Made by a program: the position numbers and the translations under genes. The notes under the pieces are model-generated. The model worked only from the letters and a program-made list of their open reading frames with translations, was not told the DNA's origin and ran no database searches. From Asterella californica (taxonomy: Eukaryota > Streptophyta > Marchantiopsida > Marchantiales > Aytoniaceae), in assembly GCA_036924285.1 (NCBI GenBank), contig JAYKYS010000004.1, positions 14,788,001 through 14,852,000 on the forward strand: a DNA stretch of 64,000 nucleotides, given 5' to 3'. This document shows, in pieces, positions 32,120-44,736 of this stretch (position 1 is its first letter; the number at the start of each line of letters is the position of its first letter).

Positions 32120-32880
32120 GTTATCATGTCGGATGTTGCGTGAAGGATGTCTAGGAAAACGTGAGGTTCCTGGCTATGGAGATGCTGTGTGCTGAAACAG
32201 AGACAAGATAGAGAAAAACAACCACAAAAACGAATGTTACGATATATACGAACTCCAAATGTATGTACACTTCCGGTTCTTTCTCCTAAAAGCAGAGAAC
32301 TGAAGAACACACCAGAGCGGTCTGTAACCTACTTCAAAAGCCCCTAAAAACAACCCCTGAATCACAACCCTGACCCAAAACCACCGAAGCGTAGCTCAAA
32401 GCAAGAGAAACTTCTCTTTGCTAACAAACAGAGCCACAGCAGTATCATGCGATCCAAACCCAAGTCCAAACCACATCCATGTACAAGCTCTTGGCCAAAA
32501 CAAGCCACCACAAGCTGTATATAGCCAACCAGAACTCTAACGAACTCAAAAGAGCAAAACCCGTAGCGAAAAAACAAAAAAAATCTATATGAGAACTTCC
32601 TCCTTTCGCCGAACGGATTTCAGATGTCGGTAGGGTCTCCTCCGCTGACTCCGTTAACCCAAGAAACCTTCAGATCCGACTCCCAACAGCCGAGATATCG
32701 CCAATTTTTTGTCGCAGGTGATCGAACTTTCAAAAACTCCTCCCTGCGGCTTAAAACTACACACATCGCACAAACGGATCGTCTAAACTGATATCCGTCT
32801 TCCCTAGCAGATTGATCTAGCTATCACGAACCCAACAAGACTCCAAACAAGTCGTTAGGAGTTCCCCTTGCAAAACCATG
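32120..32880 (-). repeat. Dispersed repeat F, copy 2
   Basis: This is the inverted partner of 1-665. On the minus strand a pyrimidine-rich run followed by CAG lies at about 32190-32220, and the following segment is open and acidic (Glu-rich near 32050). That looks like a 3' splice site and exon start. The function is unknown. Confidence 0.5.
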
Positions 32881-34143
32881 CAAGAAATTTGATCGCAAGT
32901 AGCAAAAAACTGACGTAAATGGACTCCCTGCGGCTCAAACTCGCTCACCTCACCCAAACCAACAATCCAATCCACGTATTGTCTTCTCCTTTGCATAGAT
33001 GAAGACTTCCCGGTCGCATAGGTACCAAGAACGAAGAGCTTGGCACACCGATCACGAAGAACAACTCAATTCTAGATCGTAGACGATGAAAAATCTAACG
33101 CAAGCACTTCCCTGCGAGCCAGTTTCACTCAGAACTCCTAAACCGCCCAATGAAACTTGATATCGTCTTCAATTTTCTGTAGAACTCGATGTTCTGATCC
33201 CAATGGATCCAAGGACAGCAAGTTTGGACTCCAGAACGGCCCGAACGGTCCAACTCTCTTTCACAGATAACTGAAATCTCCAAATCTTCTTCATACGTCT
33301 CAATTTCTCTCAGTACACATGTCCCGATCCGTCTCTTCTCGAACCGTCTTAACCTGTGCGTAGCCTGCACAGATCTGAACCCGATGACACTTTGCGCGTG
33401 TGTATTGGACTTCCCAATTCTCCAAAACGTCCATCGACAGATCGCAGGAACAAGCAAGTCCTTTAAGCAACCCCCTTGTATCAGTCTCTATACGTACGAA
33501 GTTCTCTCAATAATAATGAAGCATGCCCCTTGCATCTTTGATATAACGCTTGAAGCCTCAAATACCCAGTCAGCAAGTAAACTAGGGCCTAGCTTGATTT
33601 TTCCTTCTTTCGAGTCGCATAACTTTTTCACTAGACGTCCAAACGAAGTAAACAAAGTGCCTATGGAAAGCTGACAACGAGCTCTACCCATTGATGCGAT
33701 GAAAGTGGAGATCCGAAATTGTGCCAAAAGCTCGTAAGCTGAGGCCTAGCTTGTTTTCTCCATCTTTCGAGTCTTGTAACTCCTCCACTATGCATCCAAA
33801 CGAAGTAGACGAAGTGCCAATGGAGTGCTGATAAAGAGCTCTACCCATTGATGCGATGAAAGTGGAGATCCGAAATTGTGCCAAATGTCCGTAAGCTGGA
33901 GCCTAGCTTGTTTTCTCCATCTTTCGAGTCTTGTAACTTCTCCACTATGTCTCCAAACGAAGTAGACGAAGTGTCCATGGAAAGCTGAAAAGGAGCTCTA
34001 CCCATCTATGCGATGAAAATGAAGATCTGAAATGATGCCAAAAGCTCGTAAGCTAGGGCCTAGCTTGTCTTTCTCATGAGTGTCTTTGGAGCGACAAGCA
34101 TCGAAGTCTGAATTTCAGATAGGAGCTGGTCCACGACATGACA
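32881..34143 (-). repeat. C4 3' LTR region (right end certain, left end not)
   Basis: On the minus strand an LTR starts at 34143 (TGTCATGTCG), directly after the C4 polypurine tract. It matches 53635-53440, which is the start of the C4 5' LTR. It includes the 157-bp tandem repeats. I cannot locate its 3' terminus. The sequence down to about 32880 has no gene. Confidence 0.55.
33589..34059. repeat. Tandem repeat, 157-bp unit, three copies
   Basis: The phrase CTAGCTTG recurs at 33589, 33746, 33903 and 34060, exactly 157 bp apart. Each unit contains TCCAAACGAAGTA and GAGCTCTACCCATTGATGCG-like blocks. Units are roughly 85-90% alike by eye. A further partial unit lies at 34060-34080. Related single units occur at 53440-53560 and near 55725-55860. 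Confidence 0.85.
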
Positions 34144-35649
34144 TCCACCCCTTCTGAACTTGTGCATCCTCCGGTATGCACCAGAGATACCAACCAAAGA
34201 GTGGATCGGCTTATCGTCCTACTTCCCATTGTAGCCAACCTCACCTTCAAGGTCTTCTGCATACTCCTCATCCTCAAACTAAAACTCCGTCAAGATATCT
34301 GTTAGATCGACCTCCTCATCTCTCTTTGTGAAAATCTTGACACGTTTATCTGCCACTGGTATCTTCAAGCTCGTTCCATCCAACTCTTGCAGAGCGTAAG
34401 TTACGTTGTCATGAACCTTCTCCACCACATACGGACCAAACCATCTTCTTGAAAACTTCCGGAGTGCACTATGTTGGTTGTCTAGATTGTTGTCATATAA
34501 ACACCCAATCACCTTCCTTGATTTTCCAAAGTCTCAAACGATGTCGCTGATCAAATCTGACCTTGTTCTTCAACCGTGCTTCTCGCAGCCTACCCAAAGC
34601 AGTTTGGATATCCTCTAGTCTTCTCTCTAACTGTCTAATTCAAATAGCAAGAAGCTTTTCCCTAGTCAAATTGTCCTCCCAAGGTAACACACTCCATGTC
34701 AGAACGTGTTCTTTCAAACGGCATGATAGGTTTCTGACATGTGATGAGTTCCACTGGCATGTAACTTGTCACCGAGCTATGTGTCGTTCGATCTGTCCAT
34801 AACGCAAATGATAAGAGTCGAGGTCATTCGCGCATCCTCCCGTTGTAGACCTTCACCAAAGCCTTCACAATGGACGGATGACCGCGTTCACTCTTGACAT
34901 TCCCTTCGAGGTTGTAAGCAGTTGTCATTGACAACCTCACCCCACACCTTGCAAAGAATTCACGAGCCTCATGTGCATCTAACTCTCCCCGATCTGCAGT
35001 GATCTTTCTCACACATCCATATCGACAAACAACCTCTTCCAAGAGAAATCTACATACCCCTTCAGTTGTCTTTGTCCGAAGCGCCCTATCCTCGACTTGA
35101 TTTGAAAGATCTTCTCTAGCAAGTACCAAGTATCTCATCTGCCACAATCCAACCGGCATAATCACCAAGTCTACCACCCACTTGAAGTGGATTGCCAACG
35201 GATAAGTCGGGTGTAATCCGTCACGATGTCGGATGTTCGAATACATCAGACATGTCAAACAAGACTCCACAAAAGATACAACATCCTTGTACATGTTTTT
35301 CCACCAATATCGCTCTTTTGTCTTGGTAAAAGTGACCCAAATCCCTCGATGTCCAACCCAAAGACTCTCATAAAATGCCTTGAGCAACTTCTGCTGATTT
35401 TCTTTGTCGCAAATCACTCTTAGCGATATCCCACCTTTCTGCTTCGATCGCTTCCAAAGAAACCCATCTTGCAACATGAAATTGTAGGTCTTCCTTCGAA
35501 CTCTCCGAAAACTCTCATCCGTCCAAGCTGTCTGCTTAACCATCGTACTAAGGTACCTTCCGATGTCAAGCAAATCACCATCATACAATCTTTCAACAAA
35601 CAACTCATCTTTCCTTCCTGTCTATGCAATTGAATAGAACTTTACACGA
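34144..35649 (-). pseudogene. C4 pol, integrase part
   Basis: Minus-strand frames (35603-34824, then 34512-34279) match C3 integrase. They show the H-R-G-I-W zinc region near 35345, C-L-T-C near 35260, V-V-D-L near 35170, A-D-R-G-E-L near 34990 and S-E-R-G-H-P near 34885. The W-F-G-P-Y-V-V C-terminal domain lies near 34435. A stretch near 34800-34600 is frame-shifted. The sequence is cut at 35649 by the C2 LTR and continues upstream at 48180. Confidence 0.8.
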
Positions 35650-36927
35650 TGTCGCGCTACTTGGCGGCTACATGTTATATTTCTACTCCGACGCTTGAGT
35701 TTAGTAGTTCTAGAAGTTAGCTTATATTACTTCTAGTCATTTATGTATATGTTTGACACCTTTGCATACGGTGTTAACACTATTTTGAGTCTTAGTAGGT
35801 TGATTACCATGTTGATAGGGCTTAAGCTCATGGGTTGTATTTGCGTGTCGCCCATGCACGCTTTCTAGCTGATTTAAGTTATTTTTTGAGGCTGCGTATC
35901 ATTTTAAGTAATTTAAGTTTTACGCTGGCTCTCTAGGGGGCTTGACGTGGTAGCCTATGAGTAAAACTAAGTTGCCACGTGGTTTATGGTACTAAAGGAC
36001 AACCAAGTGGAGCTATGAACTCCCATTGGTCTGTTTTTGTCTTTTGTTAAACTCAAATTTAGAAACAGAGCTCTAGAGTGGAGTTCGAGCATTTGGGGAG
36101 GGATATTCGAAATCTGAGAGCACAGGGAGAGAGGTCTTGTCATGCCAAGCACTTCCAGTGAAAATTTCGATCGATTTGAGTCAATAAAGACGGAGTTATG
36201 AGCAATTGAAGTTCGGATTGTGCTAGAATTGAATCATTTTGGTTGGATTTAGGGTTTTCAGTGTCACTCGCAGCAGATTTGAGGAAATTGCTTCAAAACT
36301 TCGAGGTTGTGTTCTCCGCCAGCAGGGCTACGATTTCACAAAAAGTTTCATATCGATTGAGCAACTGAGTAATTCAGGGCGGCCGCTGAAGCTGAGGGGG
36401 TCTGAAAAGCTCTTAATCTAGAGCAGCGACTTCAGAGGAGGAGATCTACAGTTCTGTGTACATTCAGGAGTCCTAACTTCACAGGGATGTTCAGCACCCT
36501 GTAGACTGCAAATCCTGTAAGAAACTTCGAAATTGATCGAGCCAAACTCCTGTTATAGGTTGAAATAGCCAGCTAGGTACCAGCAATTGCTGTGGTTTTC
36601 TTGCTCAAAACTTTTCTGTTCATATCTCCGTGTCAAAATTTGATCTCAGGCTGAAATTTCGTCTGTGAGTTCAGTAGTACCTCATTTGCATAGGGAAGTT
36701 TAGAGGTCTAAACCTTCATAGTTTTCCTCTCCGTGAGTGTCAAAGTTCACCGCCGAATCTTATTACTGCCAGCTAGACCTGAATTTCGCCTTCTGGGTAT
36801 ATTACTAGATCTTACACATCTGTGTGAGTGTTTATAGCCCTATTGTGACCTGAAAGCCAACCTCTTGAGTGAACAACCACAGCCAGAAGCCCGGCGCTTT
36901 CCTAGGTAGACGGATTACACTCCGACA
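35650..36927 (+). repeat. C2 5' LTR
   Basis: It is 1278 bp from TGTCGCGCTACTTGG to CTCCGACA, and nearly identical to 39005-40286. It differs by a few substitutions and small indels, for example near 36698. The preceding four bases are ACGA; the four bases after the C3 3' LTR are ACGC, a probable target-site duplication with one change. Confidence 0.85.
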
Positions 36928-37003
36928 TACTCTCTTTTTGGTGAACTCGACATGAAACACCTAGGGTGGGAGTTTTCTTGAGAGTGTTACAGGATCAGAT
37001 ATC

Positions 37004-39004
37004 ATGGCCAACCAAGGATCATCAAGTGGAGGTGCTGCTGCTGCTCAGCAACCTATTCAGTTTGATGCTGCTACGATGAAGATGCTTTTTCCATGTTCAT
37101 GCAGCAACAGCAGAGCACAGAGAGGAAGGAGGTGTTAGCAACCAAGGCGTTGCAATCTGTGGTGCACCAGATGGACCAGTTCAAGGGTACAGATATTTCC
37201 AAGTATGTGCGATACTATGCTAGGGAGATGGAGGTGAACAAGGTGTCTGAGAAGGAGATGGTGGAGAACTTTGAGCTTGCTGTTGTCCCTGAGATTCGTG
37301 GGCGTGTGAAGGAGCTCAAGCAGCAGCAAGGACAGAGTTGGGAGAGCTTTATGCGAGCTTTGAAGGAGGAGTACTACACTGAAGATTCAGAGAGGGTGAC
37401 CAAGAGAACGTTCTTGGAGTGGGTGGTTAAGCCCAACAAAGGTTTGTCTGTAAATGAGTTGTTAAGGGAATTTGATCGTCAGTATGCTCAGCTTTCTAGG
37501 ACAGAGAAGCTTACACTAGAGGTTGAGAAGACCGAGCTTTTCCTACAAGCAGCGGACGTGACTATTCAGGAGAAGCTTGAGCTGTTGCTGGAAGACAAGA
37601 GTGAGGAGAGAGGATTGAAGACTGATTGGAAGGAGGTTGAAGAGGCTGTCTCTTTGCTGACCAAGAGACAGAGAAGAAGGGACAAGGTGGTGGTAAGTGA
37701 AGCAGCACCTCTGATAATTCCTGTCAAGCAGTTGTCTACTAAGCCCGCTTTGGTAGTTGCTAGAGAGGAAAGATTCACCGCTTGATGAGTTGATTAAGGG
37801 TATGAAGGAGCTTAAGCTTAACCTCACTAGGTTAGAAGAGAAGGAGCAGAATGTACAGCCTGCTATGCAGAGACCTCAGATGAGAGAAGGCTTTGTTCAT
37901 CGTTGTATATGGTGTGATAGCCTAGACCATGTAAGAAGAGATTGTGGGGAGTTTTCTGATGCATTGAGGAAGGATCTGATCTTCTTCAAAGATGGTAAGA
38001 TCCATCTGAGAGAAACTGGGATGATGTTGGGAACCAACTTTGGCAAGGGTGGTATGAAAAGACTTGTGAATGAGATATCAGCATCACATGCTGTTTCTCT
38101 TGTGAATGCTGCTACCTGTGGAGTGAAAGTGGAGATGGAGAGAGAGAAAGGGACTACTGGGTTGTGGTCTGATGTAGTGCGGTCCGTAGCTAGAACAGAG
38201 CTAGACAAGGATGTGCTACGGAGGGTTGGCAACTCAATTCGAGAAACTACAGGATGGAATGACCCTGTAGACACTATGTCAGTACATGCTTATGTTGCAC
38301 GAAGTCATCATGAAGCTGTATTAGAAGAAAAACGTAGGAGGGAGGATGCAGGTGAGGCTTCTACAGCCAAACGGCCTGCTACAAGGAGTGAAAGGGCTAG
38401 ACCAGATGCAAGGCAGGAGACAACACCTACTCGGGAGGAGACTATGGAGGATCTACCATCTACAACACCAAAGGAGAAGGAGAGAAGCAAGGAGAAGGAT
38501 AAGATGCCTGCATACAAACTTCAGTCTGACATTGAGATTGCTACAGACTTGAAGCAGGTGTTAGAGAACCGTATCTTGAATGGGAAAGTTGAGTTTACTT
38601 TGGGTGAGATTCTTGGGATTTCAAAGCGTGAGTTCCATGAGGTTATCATAGATATCATCAAGAGGAAACGTCAGATTTTGGGTGAAGCAGCTACGCTTAA
38701 CGCTCTAGGGACCAAACTGTCGGAGAATGAGGAAGATGAGATTGCTGGTTACTGCTCTCAAGTATCAGAGGGAAGATCAGATCAGCACGTGAGGTTTGAA
38801 GATGAGGTGGAAGCATCGCAGAAGAGCCATTATTCTCACAACCATTGGGCGAGAGCAACCACAGAGACCTTAGTGAAGCTGGGAGATCTAGAGGAACCTG
38901 TGGTGGCATTGATTGATCATGGCTCAGAGATTAATCTGATGTCTAAGGAGCTGTACAAGCGTGGGAGGTGGCCTATAGACACCGACCATGGATGGCTTAT
39001 CCGT
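37004..39004 (+). pseudogene. gag: C2 gag and protease, truncated
   Basis: The ATG at 37004 opens gag as in C3. A small deletion near 37085 and one extra base near 37770 shift the frame. Otherwise 37093-37785 and 37757-39004 read continuously. They contain the capsid-like segment, the CCHC knuckle (C-I-W-C...D-H...D-C near 37905-37945), a charged linker and the protease start with A-L-I-D-H-G-S (near 38910-38930). The protein is cut after H-G-W-L-I-R at 39003 by the next LTR. C2 has Tyr and Trp at two codons that are stops in C3. Confidence 0.85.
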
Positions 39005-40286
39005 TGTCGCGCTACTTGGCGGCTACATGTTATATTTCTACTCCGACGCTTGAGTTTAGTAGTTCTAGAAGTTAGCTTATATTACTTCTAGTCGTTTATG
39101 TATATGTTTGACACCTTTGCATACGGTGTTAACACTATTTTGAGTCTTAGTAGGTTGATTACCATGTTGTTAGGGCTTAAGTTCATGGGTTGTATTTGCG
39201 TGTCGCCCATGCACGCTTTCTAGCTGATTTAAGTTATTTTTCGGGGCTACGTGTCGTTTTAAGTAATCTAAGTTTTACGCTGGCACTCTAGGGGGCTTGA
39301 CGTGGTAGCCTATGAGTAAAACTAAGTTGCCACGTGGTTTAGGGTACTAAAGGACAACCAAGTGGAGCTATGAACTCCCATTGGTCCGTTTTTGTCTTTT
39401 GTTAAACTCTAAATTTAGAAACAGAGCTCTAGAGTGGAGTTCGAGCATTTGGTGAGGGATCTTCGAAATCTGAGAGCACAGGGAGAGAGGTCTTGTCATG
39501 CCAAGCACTTCCAGTGAAAATTTCGATCGATTTGAGTCAATAAAGAGGGAGTTATGAGCAATTGAAGTTCGGATTGTGCTAGAATTGAATCATTTTGGTT
39601 GGATTTAGGGTTTTCAGTGTCACTCGCAGCAGATTTGAGGAAATTGCTTCAAAACTTCGAGGTTGTGTTCTCCGCCAGCAGGGCTACAATTTCACAAAAA
39701 GTTTCATATCGATTGAGCAACTGAGTAATTCAGGGCGGCCGCTGAAGCTGAGGGGGTCTGAAAAGCTCTTAATCTAGAGCAGCGACTTCAGAGGAGGAGA
39801 TCTACAGTTCTGTGTACATTCAGGAGTCCTAACTTCACAGGGATGTTCAGCACCCTGTAGACTGCAAATCCTGTAAGAAACTTCGAAATTGATCGAGCCA
39901 AACTCCTGTTATAGGTTGAAATAGCCAGCTAGGTACCAGCAATTGCTGTGGTTTTCTTGCTCAAAACTTTTCTGTTCATATCTCCGTGTCAAAATTTGAT
40001 CTCAGGCTGAAATTTCGTCTGTGAGTTCAGTAGTACCTCATTTGCATGTAGGGGAAGTTTAGAGGTCTAAACCTTCATAGTTTTCCTCTCCGTGAGTATC
40101 AAAGTTCACCGCCGAATCTTATTACTGCCAGCTAGACCTGAATTTCGCCTTCTGGGTATATTACTAGATCTTACACATCTGTGTGAGTGTTTATAGCCCT
40201 ATTGTGACCTGAAAGCCAACCTCTTGAGTGAACAACCACAGCCAGAAGCCCGGCGCTTTCCTAGGTAGACGGATTACACTCCGACA
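39005..40286 (+). repeat. C3 5' LTR
   Basis: It is 1282 bp with termini TGTCGCGCTA and ACTCCGACA. The leader follows to the gag ATG at 40363. No recognised tRNA primer site follows; TGGTGAACTCGACATG at about 40298 is in the right place but I cannot assign it to a tRNA. Confidence 0.85.
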
Positions 40287-40362
40287 TACTCTCTTTTTGG
40301 TGAACTCGACATGAAACACCTAGGGTGGGAGTTTTCTTGAGAGTGTTACAGGATCAGATATC

Positions 40363-42735
40363 ATGGCCAACCAAGGATCAACAAGTGGAGGTGCTACTGC
40401 TGCTCAGCAACCTGTTCAGCTTGATGCTGCTACGATGAAGATGTTCCAAGCTTTTTCCATGTTTATGCAGCAGCAGCAGAGCACAGAGAGGAAAGAGGTA
40501 TTAGCAACCAAGGCGTTGCAATCTGTGGTGCACCAGATGGATCAGTTCAGGGGGACAGATATTTCCAAGTAAGTGCGATACTATGCTAGGGAGATGGAGG
40601 TGAACAAGGTACCTGAGAAGGAGATGGTGGAGAACTTTGAACTTGCTGTTGTGCCTGAGATTCGTGGGCGTGTGAAGGAGCTCAAGCAGCAGCAAGGACA
40701 GAGTTGGGAGAGCTTTATGCGAGCTCTGAAGGAGGAGTACTACACTGAAGATTCAGAGAGGGTGACCAAGAGAACGTTCTTGGAGTGGGTGGTGAAGCCT
40801 AACAAAGGTTTGTCTGTAAATGAGCTGTTAAGAGAGTTCGATCGTCAGTATGCTCAGCTTTCTAGGACAGAGAAGCTTACACTAGAGGTGGAGAAGACCG
40901 AGCTTTTTCTACAAGCAGCGGACGAGACTATTCAGGAGAAGCTTGAGTTGTTGCTGGAAGACAAGAGTGAGGAGAGAGGATTGAAGACTGACTGGAAGGA
41001 GGTTGAAGAGGCTGTTTCTTTGCTGACCAAGAGACAGAGAAGAAGGGACAAGGTGGTGGTAAGTGAAGCAGCACCTCTGGTAATTCCTGTCAAGCAATTG
41101 CCTACTAAGCCCGCTTTGGTAATTGCTAGAGAGGAAGACTCACCGCTTGATGAGTTGATTAAGGGTATGAAGGAGCTTAAGCTTAAGCTCACTAGGTTAG
41201 AAGAGAAGGATCAGAATGTACAGCCTGCTATGCAGAGACCTCAGATGAGAGAAGGCTTTGTTCATCGTTGTATATGGTGTGATAACCTAGACCATGTAAG
41301 AAGAGATTGTGGGGAGTTTTCAGATGCATTGAGGAAGGATCTTATCTTCTTCAAAGATGGTAAGATCCATTTGAGAGAGACTGGGATGATGCTGGGAACC
41401 AACTTTGGCAAGGGTGGTATGAAGAGACTTGTGAATGATATATCAGCATCACATGCTGTTTCTCTTGTGAATGCTGCTACGTGTGGAGTGAAAGTGAAAA
41501 TGGAGAGAGAGAAAGGGACTACTGGGTTGTGATCAGATGTAGTGCGGTCCGTAGCTAGAACAGAGCTAGACAAGGATGTGCTACGAAGGGTTGACAACTC
41601 AATTAGAGAAACTACAGGATGGAATGACCCTGTGGATACTATGTCAGTACATGCTTATGTTGCACGAAGTCATCATGAAGCTGTACTAGAAGAAAAACGT
41701 AGGAGGGAGGATGCAAGTGAGGCTTCTACAGCCAAACGGCCTGCTACAAGGAGTGAAAGGGCTAGACCAGAGGCAAGGCAGGAGACAACACCTACTCGGG
41801 AGGAGACTATGGAGGATCTACCATCTACAACACCAAAGGAGAAGGAGAGAAGCAAGGAGAAGGGTAAGATGCCTGCATACAAACTTCAGTCTGACATTGA
41901 GATTGCTACAGACTTGAAGCAGGTGTTAGAGAACCGTATCTTGAATGGGAAAGTTGAGTTTACTCTGGGTGAGATTCTTGGGATAGCAAAGCGTGAGTTC
42001 CATGAGGTTATCATAGATATCATCAAGAAGAAACGTCGGATTTTGGGTGAAGCAGCTACGCTTAACGCTCTAGGGACCAAACTGTCGGAGGATGAGGAGG
42101 ATGAGATTGCTGGTTACTGCTCTCAAGTATCAGAGGGAAAATCAGATCAGCACGTGAGGTTTGAAGATGAGGTGGAAGCATCGCAGAAGAGCCATTATTC
42201 TCATAACCATTGGGCGAGAGCAACCACAGAGACCTTAGTGAAGTTGGGAGATCTAGAGGAACCTGTGGTGGCATTGATTGATCACGGCTCAGAGATTAAT
42301 CTGATGTCTAAGGAGCTGTACAAGCGTGGGAGGTGGCCTATAGACACCGACCATGGATGGCTTATCCGTGCTGCCAACAACCAGCGGGGAGAACTCTATG
42401 GTGCTTGCCCCAATATCAAGGTAACTGTGGGTGACATCAGTGATGTTCAGAATTTCTTTGTGCAAGACATGTCAACCTATCCTATCATTCTAGGGCAGCC
42501 TTACATTACTGCTGTTAGAATGGAGACACGAGTTATGGATGATGGTTCAGCCTATGCTAGGATACGTAGTAGAGACGGCAAAAGAGCTGTTCAGTTTTTG
42601 ACTATTGCTGCAGAGCATGAGAGGAATCGTGATAGCTTGAGAGACCGTCCACTACCTAAGATTACTCAAGAGTTTAGAGAGTCTAGGGGTTTTGGCAGAG
42701 TACCATTGAAGAGCGAGACTTCAACGGTACAGTAG
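40363..42735 (+). pseudogene. gag: C3 gag and protease
   Basis: One phase runs from the ATG at 40363 to the TAG ending at 42735, with only two internal stops: TAA at 40570-40572 (Tyr in C2) and TGA at 41530-41532 (Trp in C2). It contains a Gln-rich N-terminus, a capsid-like helical region, and a CCHC knuckle near 41270-41310. A long charged linker follows with I-D-I-I-K-K-K-R near 42015. The retropepsin-like domain reads L-I-D-H-G-S at about 42274-42291 and I-L-G-Q-P-Y-I near 42490. The Asp-His-Gly triad is unusual. The downstream pol frame is shifted by -1 and overlaps the end. Confidence 0.85.
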
Positions 42736-43663
42736 AGATAGGATTCTCGCCTGATCCAGTAAAGCAGGAAGCTTTATCCACTAGCTTCTTGGGATTGACG
42801 TCATGTGGATCAGTATGTTATAGGAAGGTTGAGAATCTGAAGAGGTTTGAGAGGCAACATGTGAAGTATGTACAGCAGTCTTTGTGGGATAGTGGAGAGT
42901 TAGCAAGAGATGAATACATATCTGGAGTGTTTGAAGAGCAATATTTGGTAGATACTATAGGGGAGTTGAAATCTATAGTAGAAAGTTCTATAGATGATGT
43001 AGATAGAGTGGTGAGAGTGAGCTCCAAGGAGCTTTATGATGTAATTGATAAGTTTATAGATCGGCAAGAGGTGTATGTGGAGACCAAGTACAAGTCAGTG
43101 GCAAAGAAAGTCAAACCAGTGGCTTTGCCTTTACCACTCGATTACAATCAGAAGATGGAGCAAGCTGCACGAGAACCGACGCTCAGAGGACCTAGAAGAA
43201 TTGGGCACCAGTTCACAGAAACAACACTAAAGGAGCTGAGGATTGGAGGCGATGGATTTCTTACTGAGCAAGAGAAGAAGAGCTTCAGGGAGATGCTGTC
43301 TAAGCATGGTAAGGCGTTTGCGTTTGAGTCACATGAAGTAGGATGTGTAGATCCAAGTGTAGTTGCACCTATGGTAATCTTTACTATACCGCATGTGCCT
43401 TGGAATCTACGTCCTATCCCTGTACCTAGAGCTCATCTGCCAAAGCTGATAGACTTGCTCAATGAGAGGATTAGGATGGGTATCTTGGAACCGTCTATAG
43501 CTCCCTATTCTAGCAGATGGTTTACTGTTCCGAAGAAGAGTGGAGCTTTGAGATTCATTCAAGATATGCAGCCGGTTAACAAGGTGACTATCAGGAATAT
43601 GGGTATAGGACCTATTGTAGACGAGTTTGCAGAGGCTTTTGCTGGTCGTGCTATCTATTCAAT

Positions 43664-44736
43664 GGGAGACTTATATTCAGGGTATGATCAGTTTCAGTTA
43701 TCCTCTGAAAGTAGAGACTTGACTACAATGAGGACACCTTTGGGATTACTAAGGATGTGCACCTTGCCACAAGGTGCTACCAATTCTGTAGCACATATGA
43801 TGAATGGCATGAACAAAGTTTTGAGGGATTTCATTCCTGAAAAAACTATGCCATTCCTTGATGATGTGCCGATCAAAGGGTGTGCTGAGGAGGAGAAGAA
43901 TGAGGTAATGGATCAGAGGGGGTGCCGTAAGTTTGTTGCAGATCACATAGCTGATTGTGATAAGATACTGAGTCGACTGGAGGAGGTTCATTTGACTTTA
44001 TCAGGAGCAAAGTCTGTATTTGGAGAACATGAGGTGTTAATAGTGGGACACCTATGTGGGTCTTATGGTCGGAAACCTTGTCCAAACAAGGTTGATGCCA
44101 TTCGAAGGATGAAGGAGACATGTGGATCGGTTACTGAAGTGAGAAGATTTCTAGGTGCATGTGTGTTTTATCATATATGGATTCCACACTTTGCACATGT
44201 AGCAGATCCGTTGTACAAGTTGCTGAGGAAGGGGCAGAGATTTCAGTGGCAAGAGGAGCAAAGCGAGTCTATGAAGAAGTTGAAGGATCTGTTGTCTTCA
44301 CCACCAACTCTACGGAAGGTAACATATGAGTTGGGCAGACCTGTTATCCTTACTGTTGATACTAGTCCTATTGGCATTGGATGGGCTGTAGGACAAGACG
44401 ATGAGGATGGAAATAGATATGTAGTGCGTTTTGGAGCTAAGGTGTTAAGTTCACGGCAGAGAGACTACCCTCAGGTCAAGAGAGAGCTATGGGGAGTAGT
44501 TACTGCGATGAAGAGTGATAAGGAATACTTGATAGGAGCACCTGTGGTTGTGGAGACAGATTGCTTACCTCTCTTGGGAATGATCACTAGCTGTACAACT
44601 CCAGATATTGCTATGTTGAGGTAGATAGCATATATCAAGTCCTTGAACCCAGAGTTTAGACATATTGCAGGAAAAGACAATCCTGTGGCAGATATGTTAT
44701 CAAGGGCTAGGTATTACGATGAGAATGGAATGATAG
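43664..44736 (+). repeat. Internal tandem duplication, first copy (1073 bp)
   Basis: It is repeated at about 44737-45809, with the same words offset by 1073 bp (for example 43721 and 44794). It covers the RT palm through RNase H. The copies differ by scattered substitutions, including the TGG/TAG difference. Confidence 0.85.
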
